A stretch of DNA of 9,125 nucleotides from Thomasclavelia sp. (GCA_020024765.1 JAHHTG010000044.1:1-9125), one strand, 5' to 3'; positions 1 through 6,346 are shown, numbered from the stretch's first letter. Numbers and translations are program-made. The notes: generated from the letters alone by a model not told the origin.

Positions 1-15
1 TAAAGCTTAAAACTG

Positions 16-42
16 ACCCCCGGACTATCCGGGGGTTTTATT
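16..42 (+). terminator. Intrinsic terminator of a gene left of the window
   Basis: The arms CCCCCGG (17-23) and CCGGGGG (29-35) form a 7-bp GC-only stem, extended by A16-T36, around the loop ACTAT. TTTTATT follows on the plus strand. The minus-strand side has no comparable T-run, so this most likely ends a plus-strand gene whose end lies just outside the window. The TAA at positions 1-3 could be its stop, which cannot be checked. Confidence 0.85.
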
Positions 43-55
43 GTATACAATAAAA
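36..55. repeat. Perfect 20-bp palindrome between two terminators
   Basis: The half-site TTTTATTGTA (36-45) is followed directly by its exact reverse complement TACAATAAAA (46-55). The outer bases are the T-tract of the left terminator and the A-tract of the right one. The symmetry may therefore partly follow from two terminators facing each other, but the inner ATTGTATACAAT is not explained that way. Confidence 0.7.
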
Positions 56-82
56 GGCATCTTAACGATGCCTCTTTTTTTA
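54..82. terminator. Bidirectional terminator downstream of the SDR gene
   Basis: AGGCATC (55-61) pairs with GATGCCT (67-73) in a 7-bp stem around TTAAC. On the plus strand the stem is followed by C and a run of seven T. On the minus strand it is followed by TTTATTG. It lies 9 nt past the stop of the minus-strand SDR gene and is its likely transcription end. It can also back up the terminator at 16-42. Confidence 0.85.
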
Positions 83-90
83 TCTTTATC

Positions 91-849
91 TTATGGGCGT
101 AAGCCACTACCACCTTGTAGGACAATTGTTTCACCTGAGATAAAACTTGCATCATCACTTGCAAGGAAAACACATGTACGGCCAACATCATTCTTAGCGT
201 CACCGAAACGACCTAAAGGAATACCAGCAATCGTCTTAGCATAGTGATCAGGATATTCTTCTTTCCACTTTAACATTTGTGGTGTTTCTACAAGTGGGCA
301 AACTACATTAACATTAATTCCATCTGGTCCCCATTCAGTAGCAGCAACACGGCTTAAACCGCGAATACCTTCTTTTGCAGCAGCGTATGAGCTTTGACCA
401 ATACGTCCGGCTAGTCCAGCACCAGAAGCAAAATTAATTACCTTACCCTTTGATTCTTTTAAATATGGGTAAGCTTCATGCATGTAATAGAAAGTAGCGT
501 ATAGGCCAGTATTGATTGCTAAATCAAAATCAGACTTACTATGATCTTTCAACATTGTACCGGATTTAGAAGCCATAGCATTGTTGATAATGACATCTAA
601 ATGACCGTATTCAGCAATCGTCTTTTCAATTACATGTGTCACATTTTCAAGTTTTGAGCCATCAGCTTGGATAGCTAAAACTCTATGGCCATATTGGCTT
701 TCAAGTTCTTCCTTAGCTTTGATTAAAGCTGCTTCTTCACGCCCAGTAATGACAAGATCTGCACCTTCTTCTGCAAACGCTTCAGCGACACCTCGACCAA
801 TGCCTTTACCACCACCAGTGATTAGAACCACTTTATCTTTCATTCTCAT
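91..849 (-). CDS. SDR family NAD(P)-dependent oxidoreductase
   Basis: This is a classical short-chain dehydrogenase/reductase of 252 aa, the usual length for the family, and a cytosolic single-domain Rossmann protein. The nucleotide-binding motif TGGGKGIG is at residues 11-18 and the NNA motif at 89-91. The catalytic tetrad N113, S142, Y155 (YAAAK) and K159 is complete. The usual PG after the last core strand reads CPLVETP, with Leu in place of Gly (186). The C-terminus keeps the family's FISGE and G-rich ending. The first of two close ATGs (849, MRM) is chosen because AGAGG (860-864) sits 10 nt before it and 16 nt before the second. The gene lies 89 nt downstream of the alcohol dehydrogenase on the same strand, with its own candidate -10 and a palindromic operator-like site. 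It resembles FabG/glucose-dehydrogenase-type SDRs, but the substrate cannot be read from sequence. Confidence 0.93.
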   Translation of the reverse strand: MRMKDKVVLITGGGKGIGRGVAEAFAEEGADLVITGREEAALIKAKEELESQYGHRVLAIQADGSKLENVTHVIEKTIAEYGHLDVIINNAMASKSGTMLKDHSKSDFDLAINTGLYATFYYMHEAYPYLKESKGKVINFASGAGLAGRIGQSSYAAAKEGIRGLSRVAATEWGPDGINVNVVCPLVETPQMLKWKEEYPDHYAKTIAGIPLGRFGDAKNDVGRTCVFLASDDASFISGETIVLQGGSGLRP

Positions 850-866
850 ATTTATATAACCTCTTT

Positions 867-884
867 GAATAAGTTAACTTATTC
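867..884. promoter_or_regulatory. 18-bp perfect palindrome, candidate operator or 5'-UTR hairpin of the SDR gene
   Basis: GAATAAGTT (867-875) is followed by its exact reverse complement AACTTATTC (876-884). On the minus strand it starts 15 nt after a TATAAT (905-900) and ends 2 nt before the AGAGG ribosome binding site (864-860). It could be a dimeric repressor site just downstream of the transcription start, or a 7-bp RNA stem with a UUAA loop next to the Shine-Dalgarno. No T-run follows, so it is not a terminator. Confidence 0.5.
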
Positions 885-899
885 TCTTTCTTTAACTTA

Positions 900-924
900 A
901 TTATAACTTGAATATTTATTTCAA
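900..924 (-). promoter_or_regulatory. Candidate promoter for the SDR gene
   Basis: On the minus strand a consensus TATAAT occupies 905-900. The nearest TTGAAA (924-919) is only 13 nt upstream, too short for a normal sigma-A spacer, so the -35 is poor or absent. TTGAA (908-912) and TTCAA (920-924) form an inverted repeat with a 7-nt spacer just upstream of the -10. This is where an activator or repressor could bind. Read-through from the ADH gene is also possible because no terminator separates the two genes. Confidence 0.4.
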
Positions 925-938
925 TGCATTAATTTTGC

Positions 939-2096
939 CTATAGACATTGGCGATAAATCTTTAAGATATCTTCTTCCGTTAATGGGTAGAAAGCATGCT
1001 CAAAACCATGAGCAGCAGCTTTCTTAGCCATGATTTCAAGTTTTTCTTCGCCAATACCTAATTCACCTAAAGTTCTAGGTAATTCTAATTCATCATAGAA
1101 TTCTCTAGTCTTCTTGATAGCTTCATGAGCTATTGCATATTTATCTAGATTTTTATCAATATCCCAGACATTAACGCCATATTGTGCCATACGGTCAACG
1201 GTCGAATCATTTAATACATATTCCATCCACACTGGTGTAAGCACAGCTAAACCTGCACCGTGTGTGACATCATAGAATGCGCTTAATTCATGTTCCATAG
1301 CGTGACATGACCATGAGATACCACAACCTAAATCTAGAATTCCGTTAATAGCCCAAGATGCTGCCCACATCAAGTTTGCGCGAGCATCATAATTATCTGG
1401 TTCATTGTAGGCAATAACTCCATTCTTGAAGCATGTACGTAACAATGTTTCGGCAAAGCCTGCTTGAATTTCTGCCGATGGTGTATGGTTGAAATAGTTT
1501 TCGAAAATATGGCTTGTAATATCAGCAGTGCCAGCTGCTGTTTGACGTTTAGAAACAGTAAATGTATAAGTCGGATCCATAATAGCCACAGCCGGTTTCA
1601 TCGCATCACAACCTGTATCTAATTTATCATTTGTTTCCATATTTGTAATGACAGCACAATTATCCATTTCGCTACCTGTTGCAGCTAAAGTCATAACACA
1701 AATGATTGGTAAAACACTCTTAATCTTAGAACTATCTAAAACAATATCCCAGGGATCGCCTTCATAACTAGCTGAAGCTGCAATAACCTTCGCACAATCA
1801 ACAACACTGCCACCACCTACAGCGATAACGGCATCAATCTTAGATTCCTTGCAAATCTTCGCGCCTTCTCTAACTGATTCAATCTTAGGATTAGGGGCAA
1901 CACCACTAACTTCTTTAATAACGCAACCTTCTAGTTGTTCACAAACAGCATCATAGACACCTGTCTTTTTAATACTACCGCCACCATAAACCAATAAGAC
2001 ATTCTTACCGAATTCTTTGATGGCATTACTTAAATTTTTGATTTGTCCCTTACCGAAATAAACACGGGTTGGGATTGAATAATAAAAGTTTTCCAT
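939..2096 (-). CDS. Iron-containing alcohol dehydrogenase (YqhD/butanol dehydrogenase type)
   Basis: This is a group III metal-dependent alcohol dehydrogenase of 385 aa, the normal length, and a cytosolic NAD(P)H-dependent aldehyde/alcohol oxidoreductase. The N-terminal dinucleotide domain has YGGGS (37-41) and VGGGSVVD (93-100). The YGGGS pattern is shared with NADPH-preferring YqhD and butanol dehydrogenases. The C-terminal helical domain carries the metal ligands D192, H196, H265 and H279, with the same 14-residue spacing between the last two as YqhD H267/H281. H269 in EHELS is the further conserved His. The start is supported by GGAGG (2105-2101) 4 nt upstream and by a promoter at 2126-2154. 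The stop is TAG after a normal-looking C-terminus. The SDR gene follows on the same strand, so a shared role in aldehyde or ketone reduction is plausible. The exact substrate is not determinable. Confidence 0.95.
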   Translation of the reverse strand: MENFYYSIPTRVYFGKGQIKNLSNAIKEFGKNVLLVYGGGSIKKTGVYDAVCEQLEGCVIKEVSGVAPNPKIESVREGAKICKESKIDAVIAVGGGSVVDCAKVIAASASYEGDPWDIVLDSSKIKSVLPIICVMTLAATGSEMDNCAVITNMETNDKLDTGCDAMKPAVAIMDPTYTFTVSKRQTAAGTADITSHIFENYFNHTPSAEIQAGFAETLLRTCFKNGVIAYNEPDNYDARANLMWAASWAINGILDLGCGISWSCHAMEHELSAFYDVTHGAGLAVLTPVWMEYVLNDSTVDRMAQYGVNVWDIDKNLDKYAIAHEAIKKTREFYDELELPRTLGELGIGEEKLEIMAKKAAAHGFEHAFYPLTEEDILKIYRQCL

Positions 2097-2107
2097 ATAG
2101 CCTCCAT

Positions 2108-2134
2108 CGATAATTTACTAGTTAAATTTTATCG
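2108..2134. promoter_or_regulatory. Imperfect inverted repeat over the ADH start site
   Basis: CGATAA (2108-2113) and TTATCG (2129-2134) form a 6-bp inverted repeat with a 15-nt AT-rich spacer that includes ACTAGT. It overlaps the -10 (2131-2126) and the predicted transcription start. A repressor operator is possible. In AT-rich sequence a match of this length can also arise by chance. Confidence 0.25.
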
Positions 2135-2154
2135 CGCACCACTATAATTTTCAA
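2126..2154 (-). promoter_or_regulatory. Sigma-A type promoter of the ADH gene
   Basis: On the minus strand TTGAAA (2154-2149) is followed by a 17-nt spacer and TAAAAT (2131-2126), each matching 5 of 6 consensus bases. Transcription would start near 2119, giving a leader of about 22 nt that contains the GGAGG site. Confidence 0.7.
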
Positions 2155-2163
2155 CCGATGAAA

Positions 2164-2196
2164 GGTAAAGAAAAACCACAATTAAGCTTGTGGTTT
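2164..2196 (-). terminator. Terminator of the rRNA methyltransferase gene, overlapping its stop codon
   Basis: On the minus strand AAACCACAA (2196-2188) and TTGTGGTTT (2181-2173) form a 9-bp stem followed by TTCTTTA. The last two nucleotides of the Ala codon and the whole TAA stop (2184-2182) sit in the 6-nt loop. The left arm encodes the final Lys-Pro-Gln codons. Transcription of this gene should thus end before the ADH promoter. Confidence 0.8.
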
Positions 2197-3519
2197 AGAC
2201 TTATGATTACTATTCTTTTTCGTTAAGACACAGACTGTTTCAACATGAGCACTATTAGAGAAAATATCAAACGGCACAATACGCGTCACTTGATATCTTT
2301 GACTTAGAACGGCTAAGTTCTTAGCTAAAGTCGCCGGATTACAAGATATATAGATAATGTCGTCAATCTTTGAACGTAAGATGGTTTCTAGCATATTATC
2401 ATCTAATCCAACACGTGGTGGATCAACAACCAGTGTATCAATCTTATGTTTCTTACTATAATGTTTTAAAGCAATCGCTGCATCATCACATACAAAGTGA
2501 ACATGATCAATATGATTATTTCTAGCATTCATATTTGCATTAGCCACTGCATCTGCGATTGATTCAACGCCCATAATTCGATGTGCTTTATCCTTAAGCA
2601 TCAAGGAAATAGCTCCGATTCCTGAATATGCTTCAAAGATGAAATCTTGATTGTCTCTAACATTATCAACTACGAATTGGTAGAGGTTTTGAGCTTGTGC
2701 TGTATTAAGTTGAAAGAAAGAACGTGTTGATAAATTAAGTTTTAAATCTCCTAATTTAAAGATTAAATATTTACTACCATATAAATGAATCATTTGTTTG
2801 CCAAAGAATTCGTGTGATTTTGTTGTGTGAATTGATTGATAGATTGAAACTAGATTTTGAATCTTACCTAAATCTTCAATTGTTTCTTTTAATATTTTAG
2901 TTTCACCAGTCACTAAACATAATTGGAAGTGATTATCTAAAACACGGATAAAGATACCCTTAATTCCTTGCTTTGTTTGGCGGTCATAGGCATGATAATG
3001 ATATTTGTTTAAAACATTTAAAACATTCTTCTTAACACACTCTAAGCCACCTTCGTGCACCGGACACATATCAACTTCAATCATGTGATTTGAGTTAGTT
3101 TCATATAGTCCGCAAACCAATTTGTGATGCTGTTCAAAAACCGGCAATTTAAGACTATTACGGTAGCCTAAAGGATGTGGATTAGGTCGTACATCTTCAA
3201 CCATCTCAGGATCAATCCCTGCATATTTTGCGAGTGATTCTGCTAATGTTTCATATTTATATTCAAGTTGGCCATAATAGTCCATATGTAATAGTTGGCA
3301 TCCACCACATTTGCCATAATATTGACAAACTGGTTTGATGCGATCACGCGATTTTTCAATAATTTTAATACATTCAGCTTTAGCATAATTACCGTGGCGT
3401 TCAGTAATTTTTGCCTCCACTAGTTCGTCTTTTAAGGCACCTTCAATAAAGACTGGTAATCGGTTAAAATAACCAATTCCTTCGCCATTAATTCCCATTT
3501 TACTAATTCTAATTTTCAT
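2182..3519 (-). CDS. 23S rRNA (uracil-5-)-methyltransferase, RlmD/RumA/RlmCD type
   Basis: This SAM-dependent RNA m5U methyltransferase has 445 aa, within the family range. An N-terminal TRAM/OB domain (about 1-55) is followed by a 4Fe-4S ligand set C65, C71, C74 (CGGC) and C152. The C-terminal Rossmann domain has the SAM loop EAYSGIGAIS (296-305), DPPR (366-369), the catalytic nucleophile C393 in SCNPATL, and the general base E427 in HVETV. All the catalytic residues expected for RlmD are present. In B. subtilis the single enzyme RlmCD (YefA) methylates both U747 and U1939, so this copy may do both. The ATG at 3519 keeps the first TRAM strand and is preferred over the Met at residue 8. No Shine-Dalgarno precedes it, and an extended -10 ends 6 nt upstream, so the mRNA is probably leaderless. 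It is divergent from the aldehyde dehydrogenase across 67 nt. Confidence 0.94.
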   Translation of the reverse strand: MKIRISKMGINGEGIGYFNRLPVFIEGALKDELVEAKITERHGNYAKAECIKIIEKSRDRIKPVCQYYGKCGGCQLLHMDYYGQLEYKYETLAESLAKYAGIDPEMVEDVRPNPHPLGYRNSLKLPVFEQHHKLVCGLYETNSNHMIEVDMCPVHEGGLECVKKNVLNVLNKYHYHAYDRQTKQGIKGIFIRVLDNHFQLCLVTGETKILKETIEDLGKIQNLVSIYQSIHTTKSHEFFGKQMIHLYGSKYLIFKLGDLKLNLSTRSFFQLNTAQAQNLYQFVVDNVRDNQDFIFEAYSGIGAISLMLKDKAHRIMGVESIADAVANANMNARNNHIDHVHFVCDDAAIALKHYSKKHKIDTLVVDPPRVGLDDNMLETILRSKIDDIIYISCNPATLAKNLAVLSQRYQVTRIVPFDIFSNSAHVETVCVLTKKNSNHKSKPQA

Positions 3520-3525
3520 AGAACT

Positions 3526-3534
3526 ATTGTAGCA
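3526..3534 (-). promoter_or_regulatory. Extended -10 promoter of the rRNA methyltransferase gene, leaderless arrangement
   Basis: On the minus strand TGCTACAAT (3534-3526) is an extended -10 (TGn plus TACAAT, 5 of 6 bases). Only 6 nt separate it from the ATG, so the expected transcription start falls at or next to the A of the start codon. No clear -35 is seen 17 nt further upstream, which an extended -10 can tolerate. Confidence 0.55.
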
Positions 3535-3551
3535 CTTTTCAGTCTTTTCTT

Positions 3552-3580
3552 TTGCATAAAAAGCGTAAAAATACTAAGAT
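3552..3580 (+). promoter_or_regulatory. Candidate promoter of the aldehyde dehydrogenase gene, leaderless arrangement
   Basis: TTGCAT (3552-3557), a 17-nt spacer and TAAGAT (3575-3580) form a weak sigma-A type promoter. The -10 ends 6 nt before the ATG at 3587, and the intervening AAATTT has no ribosome binding site. The transcript would start at or within a base or two of the start codon. The -35 region overlaps the upstream region of the divergent methyltransferase promoter. Confidence 0.45.
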
Positions 3581-3586
3581 AAATTT

Positions 3587-4852
3587 ATGAACGAAAACGC
3601 AATCAAAACCCTAATAAACAATCAAAGAAATTATTTTCAATCGGGTGCAACATTAGATGTAAATATAAGATTAATATACCTAAAAAAGTTGCAACAATCA
3701 CTTAAAAAATTCGAACCACAAATCATCGAAGCTCTAAAAAAGGACTTAAACAAAAGCTCAACTGAGAGTTATATGTGTGAAATTGGTATGGTTTATAGTG
3801 AACTTAACTATATGTTGAAAAACATAAAGAAGTTGGCCAGACCAACAAAAGTTCATACTCCTTTAGTTCAAGCAATTTCAAAATCATATATCTTGCCTTC
3901 ACCTCACGGCGTAACTTTAATCATGAGCCCATGGAATTATCCATTCATGTTAAGCATTGACCCACTTATTGATGCCTTAAGTGCTGGTAATACGATAATA
4001 TTAAAACCAAGCGCATATGCCGCAAATACAAGCAAAGTCATTAAGGAGATTATTGAGTTTACTTTTCCAAGTGAACTCGTCTGTGTCATCGAAGGTGGTC
4101 GTGCCGAAAATACTACTTTATTAGCTCAAAATTTCGACTATATTTTCTTTACTGGCAGTAAGAATGTTGGCAAAGAAGTCTTAAGACAAGCTGCAAATCA
4201 TTTAACACCAGTAACCCTCGAACTCGGTGGTAAGAGTCCGTGTATCGTTGATAAAGATGCTGATTTAAAAATAGCCGCCAAGCGCATTGTCTTTGGAAAA
4301 TTCTTAAATGCTGGGCAAACTTGTGTGGCCCCCGATTATATTCTTTGCGCTAAAAATCAAGTTCATGAATTATTGGAATTGCTTAAATCCGAAATTAAAA
4401 TTCAATACGGAAATAACCCATTAGAAAATCCTGATTTGTGTAAAATTATCAATCAAAAACACTATGATCGTCTAAATAGTTTATTAAAGACAAATCAAAT
4501 TTATGATGGTGGCCAAACAAATAGTGCGACACTACAAATCAGTCCAACACTTATTTATCCTTGCAATTATGATGATAATATCATGTCCGAGGAAATATTT
4601 GGACCATTATTGCCAATTCTTACTTACGAAAGTCTTGATAAAGTCATTGAAAAAATAAACGAAAATGAAACACCTTTAGCCCTATACATCTTTTCAAATA
4701 ACTCAAAAACAATCGATTATGTCTTAAACCATACACAATTTGGTGGGGCTAGTGTAAATGAAGTTATTATGCATCTTGCTACACCACATATGGGCTTTGG
4801 TGGTCTTAAAGAAAGCGGTATGGGAGCATATCATGGTAAGGTTGGTTTCTAG
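3587..4852 (+). CDS. Aldehyde dehydrogenase (class-3-like), ended early by an in-frame TAG
   Basis: This NAD(P)-dependent aldehyde dehydrogenase oxidises aldehydes to carboxylic acids and belongs to the short ALDH3/YwdH-like branch, which lacks the long N-terminal extension of classic ALDHs. Visible motifs are SPWNYPF with the catalytic N117, FFTGS (187-191) of the cofactor fold, LELGGKSP with the general base E212, GQTC with the nucleophile C246, and EEIFGP (335-340). All catalytic residues are present. The protein stops after 421 aa at YHGKVGF, although relatives continue with a short conserved segment to about 455-460 aa. That segment is intact in the same frame beyond the TAG (4850-4852). 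The product is therefore a C-terminally truncated enzyme unless the amber codon is read through. No Shine-Dalgarno precedes the ATG, so the mRNA appears leaderless. Substrate range is unknown; fatty or other hydrophobic aldehydes are typical of the class. Confidence 0.9.
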   Translation: MNENAIKTLINNQRNYFQSGATLDVNIRLIYLKKLQQSLKKFEPQIIEALKKDLNKSSTESYMCEIGMVYSELNYMLKNIKKLARPTKVHTPLVQAISKSYILPSPHGVTLIMSPWNYPFMLSIDPLIDALSAGNTIILKPSAYAANTSKVIKEIIEFTFPSELVCVIEGGRAENTTLLAQNFDYIFFTGSKNVGKEVLRQAANHLTPVTLELGGKSPCIVDKDADLKIAAKRIVFGKFLNAGQTCVAPDYILCAKNQVHELLELLKSEIKIQYGNNPLENPDLCKIINQKHYDRLNSLLKTNQIYDGGQTNSATLQISPTLIYPCNYDDNIMSEEIFGPLLPILTYESLDKVIEKINENETPLALYIFSNNSKTIDYVLNHTQFGGASVNEVIMHLATPHMGFGGLKESGMGAYHGKVGF

Positions 4853-4966
4853 ACCTTCAGTCACGATAAAAGTATCCTTAATAAAAAGACTTGGTTTGAC
4901 TTGTCAATGCGTTATCAGCCTTATAATCAATTTAAAGAAAAAATTATTCGAATATTTCTTCGTTAA
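4853..4966 (+). pseudogene. Conserved C-terminal segment of the aldehyde dehydrogenase, in frame after the amber codon
   Basis: Directly after the TAG, 37 codons continue in the same frame to TAA (4964-4966). The segment begins TFSHDKSIL and contains LSMRYQPY, matching the family's usual ending (GF-D/E-TFSH-KS, then an RYPPY-like motif). Reading the TAG as one residue gives 459 aa, the normal length. The bidirectional terminator starts one base after this TAA, so the ancestral gene end is here and not at 4852. Good preservation suggests a very recent nonsense mutation, functional readthrough, or a sequencing error. A Glu GAG to TAG change would need one substitution. Confidence 0.85.
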
Positions 4967-4992
4967 AAAATGTGTGCTAATGCACACATTTT
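4967..4992. terminator. Bidirectional terminator between converging genes
   Basis: AAAATGTGTGC (4967-4977) and GCACACATTTT (4982-4992) form an 11-bp stem with loop TAAT. The minus-strand side ends in six T, and the plus-strand side ends in TTTTATTT. It starts immediately after the second ALDH-frame stop (4966) and overlaps the chorismate mutase stop codon (4993-4991), so it serves both converging units. Confidence 0.88.
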
Positions 4993-5266
4993 ATTTACTC
5001 TTATCAATGATTTCTTGTTGAAATTCTTTAGAAACTTTTAAAATTTCTTTTATAAATTTCTTGTAGTAAGGACGAAGTCCAGGATCAACTTGTCCACATA
5101 GACGTTCAATCATTGCTGCCTCACGTTCAGGATCGTAAATTGGCAATTCATGAACAATCTTGTAAAAGGCAACATCGCGAATACAAGCCATACGTTTAAC
5201 GAAAAGTTCTTGTAACTCATCATCAATCGTATTAAGTTCATGACGACATTCAACTAATGATTTCAT
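4991..5266 (-). CDS. Chorismate mutase, AroQ type II, monofunctional
   Basis: This 91-aa all-helical protein has the size of a stand-alone AroQ domain. It converts chorismate to prephenate, the first committed step towards Phe and Tyr, in the cytosol as an intertwined dimer. Residues lining up with the E. coli P-protein mutase site are all present: R8 (R11), R25 (R28), K36 (K39), D45 (D48), R48 (R51) and E49 (E52) in the YDPERE motif, S79 (S84) and Q83 (Q88). No prephenate dehydratase, DAHP synthase or regulatory domain is attached. The ATG at 5266 overlaps the stop of the upstream transporter (ATGA, 4 nt) and has a strong GGGAGG with a 6-nt spacer, so translation is coupled to the transporter but also independently initiated. 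AroQ-like domains can act on isochorismate, but the residues fit chorismate mutase. Confidence 0.88.
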   Translation of the reverse strand: MKSLVECRHELNTIDDELQELFVKRMACIRDVAFYKIVHELPIYDPEREAAMIERLCGQVDPGLRPYYKKFIKEILKVSKEFQQEIIDKSK

Positions 5267-6126
5267 GCTTTTCCTCCCTTAAATCTAATTTGTGTCAACA
5301 TGACAGCTATAAACATCAAGACACAGCCAAATGTTTCTTGAAAACTTAAAACTTGATTTAAGAATAAGAATCCCGAAATCGCTGAGATGACCGCTTCCAT
5401 CGACAGAATCAAAGAAGCAATAGTTGGATCTGTATCTTTTTGACCGAAAATTTGCAAAGTATACGCAACACCAGTTGATAAAACACCAGTGTATAGCAAT
5501 GTTCCACCAGCGCTAATAATGCCAGAGATTCGAATATCTTCAAAGAAGAATGCAAAGATTAAGCTTGATAATCCAGCACTAATATATTGAACAAACGATA
5601 GTTGGACTGAATTGACGTTTTGCGCATATGCACCAATCAAGACAATTTGTAACGCAAAGAAGAAAGCACAGCCAATTAATAATATATCACTAATCTCAAA
5701 ACTTAAATCAGCGCCACTTAAAAAATACAATCCGACAACCGAGATAATAATCGATAAATTAACGAACGGGGTAGTTTTTTGTCTAAACATCACAAAGTTA
5801 AGAATTGGAACAAAAACCATGTAAAGCGAAGTGATAAAACCAACTTTTGCAGCACTAGAATAATGCGCCATTGCTTCCATTTGTAGGTTGGCTCCAATCG
5901 AGATACATAAGCCCATTAGAATGCCAAGAATTATGCAACGTTTATTGTCGACACCACTTCTTGCAAATTTTAGCAATGGTAACAACGATGCTGCACCAAT
6001 TAGGTAACGAACACCGTTAAATGTAAGTGTACCAATCACATCAACTACTTGTGTTTGTAAGACAACCGCAAAACCCCAAATTAATGCCGTCGTTAATAAA
6101 AATAATTCACCCTTAATTTTTTTCAT
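5263..6126 (-). CDS. EamA/DMT-family transporter (10 TM)
   Basis: This integral membrane protein of 287 aa has the two tandem EamA repeats (about residues 5-140 and 150-285) and roughly ten hydrophobic helices typical of drug/metabolite transporters. The N-terminus KGELFLLTTALIWGFA is a characteristic EamA first helix. A TTG codon lies in frame just upstream (6129-6127), but the adjacent ATG at 6126 is the more likely start. Neither has a Shine-Dalgarno. A TAGAAT -10 ends 8 nt before the ATG, so the mRNA is close to leaderless. The stop TGA overlaps the start of the chorismate mutase gene by 4 nt. DMT proteins export many small metabolites, and E. coli YddG of this superfamily exports aromatic amino acids. 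With the mutase as operon partner, aromatic amino acid or precursor export is a reasonable but unproven guess. Confidence 0.9.
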   Translation of the reverse strand: MKKIKGELFLLTTALIWGFAVVLQTQVVDVIGTLTFNGVRYLIGAASLLPLLKFARSGVDNKRCIILGILMGLCISIGANLQMEAMAHYSSAAKVGFITSLYMVFVPILNFVMFRQKTTPFVNLSIIISVVGLYFLSGADLSFEISDILLIGCAFFFALQIVLIGAYAQNVNSVQLSFVQYISAGLSSLIFAFFFEDIRISGIISAGGTLLYTGVLSTGVAYTLQIFGQKDTDPTIASLILSMEAVISAISGFLFLNQVLSFQETFGCVLMFIAVMLTQIRFKGGKA

Positions 6127-6134
6127 CAAATACT

Positions 6135-6140
6135 ATTCTA
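6135..6140 (-). promoter_or_regulatory. Candidate -10 of the EamA-chorismate mutase operon
   Basis: TAGAAT on the minus strand (6140-6135) matches 5 of 6 consensus bases. It ends 8 nt before the ATG at 6126 and 5 nt before the alternative TTG. The -35 position 17 nt upstream reads ATATTT, a poor match. The predicted transcript would have a leader of only 0-3 nt. Confidence 0.4.
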
Positions 6141-6163
6141 CACTAGTTCACATATAAAAATAT

Positions 6164-6312
6164 AGTGCTAAATACTTTTGCAATCTCTCAAAAGCGTTAA
6201 ACTTGTAATAATTAGCTTTAAATAGCTAAAAAGCCATTAAATCTACAATTTACAGTCCGTACTTAATAACTTAATTTTTGATTCCGATATATTTATTTTA
6301 TAAAAAACATAT
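6164..6312. other. AT-rich intergenic stretch without a recognised feature
   Basis: This is the bulk of the 350-nt gap between the transporter start and the hflX stop. I see no open frame with a ribosome binding site on either strand. A 5-bp hairpin (TAGCT/AGCTA around TTAAAT, near 6222) is too weak to call. It may only hold upstream promoter elements of the transporter operon. Confidence 0.5.
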
Positions 6313-6344
6313 AAAAAGTGACTCTCATAAGAGAATCACTTTTT
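6313..6344 (-). terminator. Terminator of the phosphatase-hflX unit and orphan reading frame
   Basis: AAAAAGTGA (6313-6321) pairs with TCACTTTTT (6336-6344), extended through one mismatch by TCTC/GAGA around the loop ATAA, giving 13 pairs. On the minus strand the stem ends in five T. It lies 2 nt past the TAA that ends the orphan frame (6349-6347), but about 135 nt past the hflX stop. Confidence 0.8.
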
Positions 6345-6346
6345 GA

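Noticed and set aside
41..244. 67-aa plus-strand frame across the terminator and the SDR 3' end
   Set aside because: It starts within terminator sequence and lies antisense to a well-supported SDR gene.
4850..4852. Reassignment of TAG to an amino acid throughout this organism
   Set aside because: ADH and the phosphatase end in TAG exactly where their families normally end, and readthrough of the latter would fuse two unrelated proteins. One interrupted gene is not enough.
4758..5021. 87-aa plus-strand frame at the end of the ALDH gene
   Set aside because: It is an out-of-frame shadow of the ALDH C-terminus and runs through the terminator; no ribosome binding site or protein-like pattern.
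5612..5824. 70-aa plus-strand frame opposite the transporter gene
   Set aside because: Antisense shadow within the EamA gene, without a start site signal or recognisable motif.
6222..6237. Small TAGCT/AGCTA hairpin in the 350-nt gap
   Set aside because: Only 5 bp, AT-rich, with no T-run; too weak for a terminator or structured RNA.
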